Assembly: GCA_045591315.1 (NCBI GenBank)
Contig: JAZNSN010000026.1
Coordinates: 1 to 64,000 of the forward strand
From: HGM04593 sp045591315
GTDB taxonomy: Bacteria > Bacteroidota > Bacteroidia > Bacteroidales > Bacteroidaceae
DNA length: 64,000 nt
Direction: 5' to 3'
Of the stretch, positions 44,240-52,506 are shown piece by piece. Under the pieces are notes generated by a model, which worked only from the letters and a program-made list of their open reading frames with translations, was not told the DNA's origin and did not search any database. A program made the position numbers and the translations under genes. Positions within the stretch are counted from its first letter, which is position 1; each line of letters begins with the position of its first letter.

Positions 44240-45919
44240 ATGAATACAATTTTTAAGAATAAGATTCTGACAGGAGCAATGTTTGTTGTATCCCTGTTGT
44301 TGGGTACCTCTTGTAATGACAGCATAGAAGGCTTGAAGGTTACCGAGGAAACACCATATGCAGACAAGACTTTGTACGAAGTCCTGACAAAAGATCCGCA
44401 GCTTACTGATTTCGTTGAGGTGCTTAACAGTTGCGGTGCCGAATGTGCCGATTCTTTGTTCAATCACTCAAGAGTATATACCGTTTGGGTGCCGCTTAAC
44501 GATACCTTCAATAAGGATTCGTTGATTCTTGAAGTAGAGAACGGCAATAGGGAGTCGGTATTCAATACATTCATCAAGGCTCATATTGCGAATTATCTGA
44601 AACCGGCAACCGGCAAGCTTGACGAGACAAATCTTATAACACTTCTCAATGACAAGATGGCCAAGTTCGAAGGAGATTATTCTAAGGGATATACTTTTGA
44701 CGGCTGTGTCATTGACCGTGCGAATATACGTGTAATGAACGGTATAATACATAAGATTGCCAAGGCCTCTGAATACAAGTATAATGTTTGGGAATATCTG
44801 GGAATTGCCGAGAACCTCGATTCTCTTGCAAACTATCTCTACTCATTCACCGAATATAAGTTCGACGAGAACAAAAGTATAAAGGGACCTATCGTCGATG
44901 GCGTGCAGACTTATCTCGATTCGACCTTCTTCTATAGTAACATCTGGCTTAAAACAGAGTACGGAATAGGTCTTCTTGACGCTCTTCTTGATGCCGAGGA
45001 TTCGCTTTATACTGTATATTACCCGACAAATGATGTCTGGATGGAACAGCTGGAGAAGATTGACCGGTTCTACAACTATAACAAAGAAGCGAAGCGTCCG
45101 TTAAACATGGATACAGCTTACCGTGATTCGCTGCGTTCTCACTATACTCATCTGAATATTCTCAAGTATTTGACATTCAGTGACAAGGAACAGAGATTTG
45201 TAAAGAACTCCGACTCTATTATGCCAGCTTATAAGAGAGGCAAGCGTGTCGAGTTCCTGAAGGCTCAGCTTGAAGAGAATGTGATATCCGAGAAGACGCT
45301 TTCTAACGGAACATTCAAGATTGTTGACAAGTATCCTTATACTCCGCTTGAGATATGCCACGATACAATCTTCCTTGAGGCGGAAAACACAAATATGCTT
45401 ACAAACCATACCGGTAATATATCCGTAGAAACCAAATATGTGTACGATAATGAAATAAACAAGGATTCTGCGTTTGTCAATTCTAAAGTATCCGGCGGTG
45501 CATACCATCAGTTCGGTCAGCCGACTCAGAGAACTGCTATTACAGTAGAATATACCATACCAAATCTGCTGTCGGCTAAGTATAATATTGCAGTCGTATT
45601 TGTTCCGAGAAACATTAAGACAAATGTCAGTGCATCAGACTTGCTTGACTCCCAAGTGGACTTGACATTAATGCATAACGGCAAGACTGTAAAATCCGTA
45701 AAGAAGCTCGATGTAGATGGTGCGCGTCTCGATACAGTGTTCCTCACTGAAAATGATGCCCGTTTGGCATTGGATATTCCTTTCTGTGAATATTACCTTA
45801 CCGGCAACAACCAGGATTATACGACAAAACTTCAAATAAAGACAAATACAGGCGCCAAGCTTGACAAGTCACTGCGTATCGACAAGATTATGTTTATACC
45901 GGTGCTTGACGAAGAATAG
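44240..45919 (+). CDS. Fasciclin (FAS1) domain lipoprotein
   Basis: A 559-residue lipoprotein that opens the second fasciclin-SusC-SusD module. I start at ATG 44240 (MNTIFKNKILTGAMFVV, lipobox GTSC). An upstream in-frame start at 44165 would run through the intercistronic hairpin. FAS1-type blocks are TLYEVLTKDPQLTDFVEVLN, YTVWVPLNDTFNKDSLI and VYYPTNDVWMEQLEKI, suggesting two copies in the first 370 residues. The last about 190 residues form a different beta-rich domain (from about TIFLEAENTNMLTNHTGNIS) absent from the larger fasciclin protein. This could be the ligand-recognition part. Confidence 0.72.
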   Translation: MNTIFKNKILTGAMFVVSLLLGTSCNDSIEGLKVTEETPYADKTLYEVLTKDPQLTDFVEVLNSCGAECADSLFNHSRVYTVWVPLNDTFNKDSLILEVENGNRESVFNTFIKAHIANYLKPATGKLDETNLITLLNDKMAKFEGDYSKGYTFDGCVIDRANIRVMNGIIHKIAKASEYKYNVWEYLGIAENLDSLANYLYSFTEYKFDENKSIKGPIVDGVQTYLDSTFFYSNIWLKTEYGIGLLDALLDAEDSLYTVYYPTNDVWMEQLEKIDRFYNYNKEAKRPLNMDTAYRDSLRSHYTHLNILKYLTFSDKEQRFVKNSDSIMPAYKRGKRVEFLKAQLEENVISEKTLSNGTFKIVDKYPYTPLEICHDTIFLEAENTNMLTNHTGNISVETKYVYDNEINKDSAFVNSKVSGGAYHQFGQPTQRTAITVEYTIPNLLSAKYNIAVVFVPRNIKTNVSASDLLDSQVDLTLMHNGKTVKSVKKLDVDGARLDTVFLTENDARLALDIPFCEYYLTGNNQDYTTKLQIKTNTGAKLDKSLRIDKIMFIPVLDEE

Positions 45920-45940
45920 TATGTAGGATAAAAAAAGAAA

Positions 45941-48900
45941 ATGACTATGTATATACGACAATTTATGCAAATTCCGATGGTATTGCTGATGCTGGTGCCA
46001 TCAGTAGCCATTGCGTCAAACGTAAGCTTGGCGGCAGGCGATTCTGTTAAGGTCGAGGAGAAGAGTATAACAGCTGAGAATCTGCGTGCTGTAACAGGTA
46101 CTGTATATGATGCGGCAACGAACACACCTCTGGCCGGTGTACGTGTTCAAGCTACCGGGCATAAGAAAATCACTACGATGACAAATGCCGAAGGTAAATA
46201 CTCGCTTAATGTACCGGACTACGTCACACTCTTGAACTTCTCTACTCAGGGCTATCTGCTAGTACAGCGCCCTGTAACAAAGAATGATATCGTGAATGTC
46301 CGTCTTTATTCCGATTCATTCCAGGGGAGTTTCAATGAAGACATTGTACTCACTTCGGAGAGAGCTTTTGATGTAGGTACAACAGCTGCACTTACTGTAG
46401 ATGAGGAGATTCAGAACAAGTTAGGTGCTGATGTGCGTTCAATAAGCCGTTCGGGAACTGCCGGTATCGGTGCTGCTATGTTCATACGTGGCTTGAACTC
46501 AATATATGCGAATACACAGCCTCTTTTCGTTGTTGACGGTATAATATGGGACATGCAGGAGGGTAATGAGACTATCCACATGGGTGCATACAACAATGTT
46601 CTTTCTGCAATAGACGTCAATGATATCAGAGATGTAAAGGTAATCAAGAACGGTGCGGCAATATATGGAGCCCGCGGAGCCAACGGTGTTGTGATAATAA
46701 ATACAAAGCGTGGCGAGAGTATGGCTACACGTATTTCGGCAAATATATATGCCGACTTTACATTGGCCCCGGAAACTCCCGATGTGTTGGGTGCCGATGC
46801 ATATCGCCGTTATGTCAATGACCTCATGGGAACCATGGACCTCCCTGCAAACAAGACCTATGACTTCCTGCGTGAGAACAAGGACTACATATATTATGAC
46901 AAGTACCATAACAACACGGATTGGGCCGACCTCGTATATAAAGAGGCTGTAACACAGAACTACCAGCTTAACGTAGAGGGTGGTGATGACGTGGCTATGT
47001 ACAACTTCTCTTTCGGTTATGCTATGGGTGATGTGCCTATGGAAGCCAACTCTTTCGACCGCATGAACGTACGTCTGAATTCCGATATCTCACTGACAGA
47101 GAAACTCAGTACACGTTTCGATATCTCATATTCACGTTTTGCAAGAGAATTGCTTGATGACGGTTTCCGTGAGGACCAGTCAGCATTCCCGCTTACATCA
47201 ATAGGTGTCCTTTCGGCTATAAAGGCTCCGTTCCTGAATCCTTACCGTTATGCGTCAACAGGTGAGTTAAGCAAGAACCTTGACCTGAGTGACGATTTTG
47301 CATTTGGTGTTGTAAGAGATGCCGGTATTGCACGTCCGAACAACTCATATTATAACCCGATGACAATCATTACAAAGGCGTCAGACCCTCATAAGAATGA
47401 GATGGAATACACGAATATGAACATCACGGTGGCGCCGGAACTGAAGCTTGGTGACTTTACCGTTTCGGAGACTTTCAACTATATGCTTTATCGTGTAAGT
47501 GAGAAGTATTATCTTCCTTTCCCACGTTCTGCCGAAAGTCGCGGATATGATTTCTATGTCTCTTCACTGAACGGAACCATCGGCAACTATATATCTTCTT
47601 CTTTCGGTAAGGAGGTTGCTTTGTCAAGCGATACACGTGTTTCCTGGAGCAAGAATTTCGGTGCACATAGCTTCGACGTGTTCGGCGGTTTCCGTTATAC
47701 GAAATTCAATTTCGACTCAAGTTCAATCGCTGGTGCTAACTCCGGCAACGAGGTCGATGTTGACGTAAACGGCGATCTTGACCACCTGAGCAGTGACGGC
47801 GACAAGAATGTATGGACAAATATGGCATGGTATATGTCGGCGGACTATTCATACAAGACCCGTTACTTCCTGCAGCTGGCCGCTTCGTTGGAAACCTCTT
47901 CACGTTTCGGAAAGAATGCCGATGGAGCAATAAAGATAGGCGGTGTTTCATGGGGACTCTTCCCGTCTCTTCAGGCTGCATGGCTGGTTTCTTCGGAGCC
48001 CTGGTTCCGGGTTAAGCAACTAAACAGCCTCAAGTTGCGTGCAGGCTATGACATAACCGGTAATGATGCGATTGACTATTTTGCTTCGCGCAGTTATCTC
48101 CAGACAGTGAAATTCTATGACAAGCAAATGGGACTCCAGCTTGGCAACATCGAGAACGATATTGTAAAATGGGAGACAACTGCCCGTTTTAACGTCGGCT
48201 TTGATGCTACTCTGTTCGATAATCGCATTACTGTATCGTTTGACTGGTACAAGTCCAAGACAAGTGATCTGCTTGTACAGAAGCGTCATAAGTTCATCAC
48301 CGGTATGGACCGCTATTGGACAAACGGCGGTGAACTTGAGAATACCGGTTTTGAGGCTTCTATGAATATAAAGCTTATCGCAAAGAAGAACCTGCAGTGG
48401 GAACTCGGTGCATCTTTAGGCCATTACAAGAATAAGATAACCTCTCTTGACGAGAAGATAGATCCGACAGCTGTATATGGCGGTGAAGTTGCAACAATGG
48501 AGGGTCATCCTGTAGGTGTGTTCTGGGGATATAAGACCGACGGTGTTATATCAAGCACTGAAGATGCCGATGCATATGACCTCTTCCAGCGTGACGCGAC
48601 AGGCAAGAAGGTTCCGTTTAATGCCGGTGATGTCAAGTTTGTTGACGTGAACCCTGGAAAAGACCCTGGCTGCATTGACGAGAACGACAAGACTGTCATA
48701 GGTGACCCGAATCCCGATTTCTACGGTAATGTATTTACACGTCTGTCGTACAAGAGAGTGCAGCTTGATGTGCTTTGCAACTATTCAGTAGGCAATGATG
48801 TATATAACTACTATCGCCAGCAGCTGGAGAGTGGCTCAAACTTCTTCAACCAGACTGTTGCTATGGCTAACCGTTGGACAATAGACGGCCAGAAGACTGA

Positions 48901-49201
48901 CATGCCTGCTGTCGCTTTTGGAGACCCGATGGGCAATTCACGTTTCTCAGACCGTTGGATTGAGGACGGCTCTTACTTCAGAATAAAGTCAATAAAGCTG
49001 TCTTATAATGTTCCTTTGAATTTCAGCTGGCTGCAGGGGCTTACTGTATGGTGTGCAGCTGAGAATGTATATACATTCACTAAGTACAAGGGAATGGACC
49101 CGGAATTCTCTGTAAGCAACAATGTTATGTATCAGGGTGTTGATGTAGGTCTGTTGCCTCAGTCACGCAGTTTCCATCTTGGTGTTAAGGTTAATCTCTA
49201 A
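45941..49201 (+). CDS. SusC/RagA-type TonB-dependent outer-membrane transporter
   Basis: The second SusC-type transporter, 1086 residues, only distantly similar to the one at 39114. It starts at ATG 45941, with a second ATG two codons later. The signal region is unusual but hydrophobic (IPMVLLMLVPSVAIA). The CNA-B domain is VTGTVYDAATNTPLAGVRV, the plug has GIGAAMFIRGLNSIYANTQP and VKVIKNGAAIYGARGANGVV, and the barrel ends LGVKVNL. It follows the fasciclin gene by 21 bases. A 26-bp perfect palindrome separates it from its SusD partner. Confidence 0.93.
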   Translation: MTMYIRQFMQIPMVLLMLVPSVAIASNVSLAAGDSVKVEEKSITAENLRAVTGTVYDAATNTPLAGVRVQATGHKKITTMTNAEGKYSLNVPDYVTLLNFSTQGYLLVQRPVTKNDIVNVRLYSDSFQGSFNEDIVLTSERAFDVGTTAALTVDEEIQNKLGADVRSISRSGTAGIGAAMFIRGLNSIYANTQPLFVVDGIIWDMQEGNETIHMGAYNNVLSAIDVNDIRDVKVIKNGAAIYGARGANGVVIINTKRGESMATRISANIYADFTLAPETPDVLGADAYRRYVNDLMGTMDLPANKTYDFLRENKDYIYYDKYHNNTDWADLVYKEAVTQNYQLNVEGGDDVAMYNFSFGYAMGDVPMEANSFDRMNVRLNSDISLTEKLSTRFDISYSRFARELLDDGFREDQSAFPLTSIGVLSAIKAPFLNPYRYASTGELSKNLDLSDDFAFGVVRDAGIARPNNSYYNPMTIITKASDPHKNEMEYTNMNITVAPELKLGDFTVSETFNYMLYRVSEKYYLPFPRSAESRGYDFYVSSLNGTIGNYISSSFGKEVALSSDTRVSWSKNFGAHSFDVFGGFRYTKFNFDSSSIAGANSGNEVDVDVNGDLDHLSSDGDKNVWTNMAWYMSADYSYKTRYFLQLAASLETSSRFGKNADGAIKIGGVSWGLFPSLQAAWLVSSEPWFRVKQLNSLKLRAGYDITGNDAIDYFASRSYLQTVKFYDKQMGLQLGNIENDIVKWETTARFNVGFDATLFDNRITVSFDWYKSKTSDLLVQKRHKFITGMDRYWTNGGELENTGFEASMNIKLIAKKNLQWELGASLGHYKNKITSLDEKIDPTAVYGGEVATMEGHPVGVFWGYKTDGVISSTEDADAYDLFQRDATGKKVPFNAGDVKFVDVNPGKDPGCIDENDKTVIGDPNPDFYGNVFTRLSYKRVQLDVLCNYSVGNDVYNYYRQQLESGSNFFNQTVAMANRWTIDGQKTDMPAVAFGDPMGNSRFSDRWIEDGSYFRIKSIKLSYNVPLNFSWLQGLTVWCAAENVYTFTKYKGMDPEFSVSNNVMYQGVDVGLLPQSRSFHLGVKVNL

Positions 49202-49213
49202 TGAACGAATGCT

Positions 49214-49239
49214 CTCCGGCGTCTCATGAGACGCCGGAG
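49214..49239 (+). repeat. 26-bp perfect palindrome between susC and susD genes
   Basis: CTCCGGCGTCTCA is followed at once by its exact complement, giving a 13-bp, GC-rich stem 12 bases past the SusC stop. No U-run follows. A hairpin between susC and susD could lower susD expression or protect the upstream mRNA. A protein-binding palindrome is the alternative. Confidence 0.7.
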
Positions 49240-49259
49240 GGAACAAACAATATAAAAAC

Positions 49260-51359
49260 ATGAAAAAGAATTTTATTTATACAATGGCATTCCTGCTTTG
49301 CGGTGTTCTTTCTTTCAGTTCATGTGAAGATATGCTGAATGTCGAGTCGGACCGCGTTGAATACGAGTTCGATGATTGGACCTTTAATGACTCGGTATAT
49401 TCTGTTCTGGGTATCCTGAAGTCAGTCCAGAAGGTCGGAGACCGTCAGGTACTCCTGAATGAGCTCCGCGCCGATCTTGTTTCTCCAAATTACGAAAAGG
49501 CTGTTGTTGATATTCAGCAGTTGTGTGAACACATATATAAGCCGGAGACAAACAAGTATCTCGACGTAAAGGACTATTATGCTATAATCAACAACTGTAA
49601 CATATATCTTGCACGTGTCGATACTGCTCTTGAGAAGAACAACATAAAGCTGATGATGAATGAGTATGTTGCTGTTAAGAGCATACGTGCGTGGACATAT
49701 CTGCAGCTTGCGATAAATCATGGCAATGTTCCGTACTTTACAGAGCCTGTTCTTACCCATAGCGAGGCAGAGGAGGTGATGAGGAAGCCTGCGCTCAGTC
49801 GTGAGCAGCTGATGACTAAGCTCATCAATGATATAATGCCTTACGAAAACCCAGCAGCATTCCCAATGCCGAACTGGCATAAGGACGGTCCGAACGGCAA
49901 AGTAATCACTTTCGGATACAGTGAGAACGCAAATGAGATTGCCGTCCTTACAAGAAAACTGTTTGTTCCTATCCGTATGCTGCTCGGTGAACTGTATCTC
50001 TGGCGCGGTGCAGCCGGTGACTACAAGAAAGCTGCTGAATGTTTCTATAACCAGATTACCGGTGCCGGAACAAATGAAACAGCTCCGAAGTATGCCGACC
50101 GTGCTTTCTATCTGGATTATGCTGTTAAGGGTGGCAAGATTATCTTTGATAACTACTCACAGCGCTTCTCATATCAAGATTTTGACAAATACAGCGACAA
50201 TAGTGTTCTGACTCTTATACCTTATACATACAGCAACCTTAGGGGTGAGACATCCGGCCTTGCCGATATATTCTGCCATCCATCAGATATAGGTGCTGCA
50301 CAGGTGACCGTTTCTCCTGCCATGCTTTCTTTGTCACGCCGTCAGGTTTTCCGTTATTACCAGGGTGCAGACCCGGAGAAGCCGGAGCTTGTTGAGTACA
50401 GTACCAACTATGAGTATCCGGGTGACCTGCGTATAAAGGCGACAAGCTTTTCACAGCAAGGCGGTAACGATGATGGCGAGACAATGTACCCTAATATCAT
50501 AGCCAAGTTCAATATGGAGCACCATGGCTGGGGGGCGATCAACTCCATACATAGAGGTGTTCCTAATGTCGTTACGGGCTGTATCACACTATTGCGTCCG
50601 GAGCATGCATACCTGCGTTTGGCTGAGGCTCTTGTAGGTATGGCACGCCAAGGTTACGATGGTGCTATGGAGCTTGCAATGGAAATTTTGAAGGTCGGTG
50701 TCAAGGATAACTATTCTGTTATCAAGAACCCGGTATTTGCAGAGCGTCACAAGATCAATGCCAAAGGTGATACTATAAAGAAGTATGAAATAGATAAGGT
50801 AACCAAGGATACATTGGGCTTCACATATGTTATGGAAACATATCTCGCATCGTATGATGATTCTTTGGGCTATGATTTCACAGCCAAGGCATTCGAGAAC
50901 AACAAGGGTATCCACTCCCGCGGTTCCGGTGACAGTGAGCGCAACATCTATTATGCTCTGAATGATACTTGTATTGCACGTTATATCGGCAAGCTGGAGA
51001 AACAGGGAGATATAGAGGTCCTTACCGGTACAATTACAAAGGAGGATTCACTCAATTATGTGGCCGATCTTGTCATAGACGAACTTGCTCTTGAGTTTTC
51101 ATGGGAAGGTACACGATTCGGTGATCTTATGCGTTTCGCGAGAGCTATGGGCGACAATGAGGTAATAGCAAAGCGTATAGCAGGCCGTGACCATGTAAAT
51201 GAGGTTTCATATCGTCATCCGGAGTATGCGATGGAGCCAGCTCTCTATAATAAGTTTATGGACGAGTCGAACTGGTATCTGCCGCTCCCTGATGATATTG
51301 TTGAACCGACAGATCCGGATAAGCTTCCTACAGAAGGACTGACATCTGAAAAGAAATGA
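49260..51359 (+). CDS. SusD/RagB-type surface lipoprotein (large)
   Basis: A 699-residue SusD-like lipoprotein, about 130 residues longer than its counterpart at 42447. The lipobox is FSSC (Cys22). SusD marks are VKSIRAWTYLQLAINHGNVP, VLTLIPYTYSN and the C-terminal ELALEFSWEGTRFGDLMRFA. The insert (about 460-590, including KNPVFAERHKINAKGDTIKK and the ALNDTCIARYI region) is unusual and may reflect a large ligand. It closes the locus, with a strong terminator 10 bases beyond its stop. Confidence 0.9.
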   Translation: MKKNFIYTMAFLLCGVLSFSSCEDMLNVESDRVEYEFDDWTFNDSVYSVLGILKSVQKVGDRQVLLNELRADLVSPNYEKAVVDIQQLCEHIYKPETNKYLDVKDYYAIINNCNIYLARVDTALEKNNIKLMMNEYVAVKSIRAWTYLQLAINHGNVPYFTEPVLTHSEAEEVMRKPALSREQLMTKLINDIMPYENPAAFPMPNWHKDGPNGKVITFGYSENANEIAVLTRKLFVPIRMLLGELYLWRGAAGDYKKAAECFYNQITGAGTNETAPKYADRAFYLDYAVKGGKIIFDNYSQRFSYQDFDKYSDNSVLTLIPYTYSNLRGETSGLADIFCHPSDIGAAQVTVSPAMLSLSRRQVFRYYQGADPEKPELVEYSTNYEYPGDLRIKATSFSQQGGNDDGETMYPNIIAKFNMEHHGWGAINSIHRGVPNVVTGCITLLRPEHAYLRLAEALVGMARQGYDGAMELAMEILKVGVKDNYSVIKNPVFAERHKINAKGDTIKKYEIDKVTKDTLGFTYVMETYLASYDDSLGYDFTAKAFENNKGIHSRGSGDSERNIYYALNDTCIARYIGKLEKQGDIEVLTGTITKEDSLNYVADLVIDELALEFSWEGTRFGDLMRFARAMGDNEVIAKRIAGRDHVNEVSYRHPEYAMEPALYNKFMDESNWYLPLPDDIVEPTDPDKLPTEGLTSEKK

Positions 51360-51369
51360 AATAATCCAT

Positions 51370-51403
51370 AAAAAAGATTGGGACTGCTCCCAATCTTTTT
51401 TAT
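51370..51403 (+). terminator. Terminator of the fasciclin/SusCD locus
   Basis: AAAAAAGATTGGGA pairs with TCCCAATCTTTTTT over a 4-5-nt loop and is followed by ATTTTT. It is one of the clearest intrinsic terminators in the window. The sirtuin gene starts only 10 bases later, so that gene needs readthrough or a promoter overlapping the terminator. Confidence 0.92.
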
Positions 51404-51412
51404 TTTTACGGC

Positions 51413-52120
51413 ATGAAAAGAATTGTGGTTTTGACAGGCGCAGGAATGAGCGTCGAGAGTGGGTTAAGTACCTTCAGAGGCGGTAACGGCCTATGGGATG
51501 AATATCCGGTAGAGGCAGTTGCGACTCCGGAGGGCTATAGGGCTAATCCGGCATTGGTACTTGAGTTCTATAATAGAAGAAGGACTGAACTGTCCGGCAT
51601 AGAACCTAATACAGGACATAAACTTGTAGCTGCCCTGGAGAGCAAGTATGACGTAACGGTTGTGACACAGAATGTCGATGACCTTCATGAGCGTGCCGGC
51701 TCGACAAAGGTCATTCATCTGCATGGTGAACTGATGAAGGCGTGCTCGTCGCGTGAACCTGATAATCCTGATTATGTAAGGCGTTTCTCTTCCCCTCTCG
51801 ACGAGATAAGGATTGGCGACCTTGCTGCTGACGGTTCCCAGTTACGCCCCTTTATCGTGTGGTTCGGCGAAGCTGTTCCCCTTATGAGTGAGGCAATAGC
51901 CTCTTTGCGTGACGTAGATGCCTTTGTCATAATAGGAACCTCTTTGAATGTATATCCTGCTGCCGGATTGTTGAACTACGTACCATGTGGAGTGCCGGTA
52001 TATCTCATAGACCCGAATGATGTCGCTGTCAATGGCGTACGGGATTTTGTCCACATACGTAAGGGTGCATCAGAGGGCATGCGGTACCTTATAGACAACT
52101 ATCTTAGTGCTGAAAAATAG
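51413..52120 (+). CDS. cobB: NAD-dependent protein deacylase (sirtuin)
   Basis: A 235-residue SIR2-family enzyme that removes acyl groups from lysines using NAD. Core motifs are GAGMSVESGLSTFRG, TQNVDDLHERAG, the catalytic His in HLHGELMKA (H104) and the FGEAVP and GTSLNVYPA stretches. Y53 and R56 in FYNRRR match the Tyr-x-x-Arg pair that marks SIRT5/CobB-type desuccinylases and demalonylases. Only one cysteine (C111) is present where the zinc-binding module normally has four, so the small domain probably folds without zinc. It starts immediately downstream of the SusCD locus terminator. Confidence 0.9.
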   Translation: MKRIVVLTGAGMSVESGLSTFRGGNGLWDEYPVEAVATPEGYRANPALVLEFYNRRRTELSGIEPNTGHKLVAALESKYDVTVVTQNVDDLHERAGSTKVIHLHGELMKACSSREPDNPDYVRRFSSPLDEIRIGDLAADGSQLRPFIVWFGEAVPLMSEAIASLRDVDAFVIIGTSLNVYPAAGLLNYVPCGVPVYLIDPNDVAVNGVRDFVHIRKGASEGMRYLIDNYLSAEK

Positions 52121-52174
52121 AAACCGGTTTGTAAAAATTAACATATATATTTTTTCTGTAGGACTCAATGTCGC

Positions 52175-52183
52175 TATATTTGC
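52175..52183 (+). promoter_or_regulatory. Rubredoxin gene promoter
   Basis: TATATTTGC matches TAnnTTTGC, with a T-run (52150-52155) near the -33 position. It lies 88 bases upstream of the rubredoxin ATG. Confidence 0.6.
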
Positions 52184-52270
52184 TGTACAAGATACATAAA
52201 GGAGTGTTCGTCTAGGATTTTTTAGTGAACAACCTTTTGTCACAAGTGTTAACTATTAAAACGAGCAATT

Positions 52271-52435
52271 ATGAAAAAGTATATTTGTACAGTATGTCAG
52301 TGGGTCTATGACCCGGAAATCGGTGATCCTGAGCAGGGTATTGAACCAGGGACTCCTTTTGAGTCGCTTCCCGAAGACTACGTTTGTCCTTTGTGCGGAG
52401 TTGGCAAGGATGAATTCGAGGAAGATAATGAATGA
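52271..52435 (+). CDS. Rubredoxin
   Basis: A 54-residue iron protein. Residues 4-13 read YICTVCQWVY and residues 37-43 read YVCPLCG, giving the four iron-ligating cysteines C6, C9, C39 and C42 with the family's CxxC spacing. The middle part DPEQGIEPGTPFESLPEDY is also standard. It carries single electrons in anaerobes, often to peroxide- or oxygen-reducing enzymes such as rubrerythrin, none of which is encoded nearby. It has its own promoter and a terminator 15 bases after the stop. Confidence 0.96.
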   Translation: MKKYICTVCQWVYDPEIGDPEQGIEPGTPFESLPEDYVCPLCGVGKDEFEEDNE

Positions 52436-52450
52436 ACCGCTCATTAGTAT

Positions 52451-52485
52451 AAACCGAAGCCAGGCATTGCCTGGCTTCGGTTTAT
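52451..52485. terminator. Bidirectional terminator after rubredoxin
   Basis: AAACCGAAGCCAGGC and GCCTGGCTTCGGTTT form a 15-bp stem around a 3-nt loop, flanked by TATAA on one side and ATTAG on the other. It lies between the convergent rubredoxin (plus) and ygiQ (minus) genes and can stop both. Confidence 0.9.
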
Positions 52486-52506
52486 TAGTGTCTCAGTCTC
52501 TTGTCC

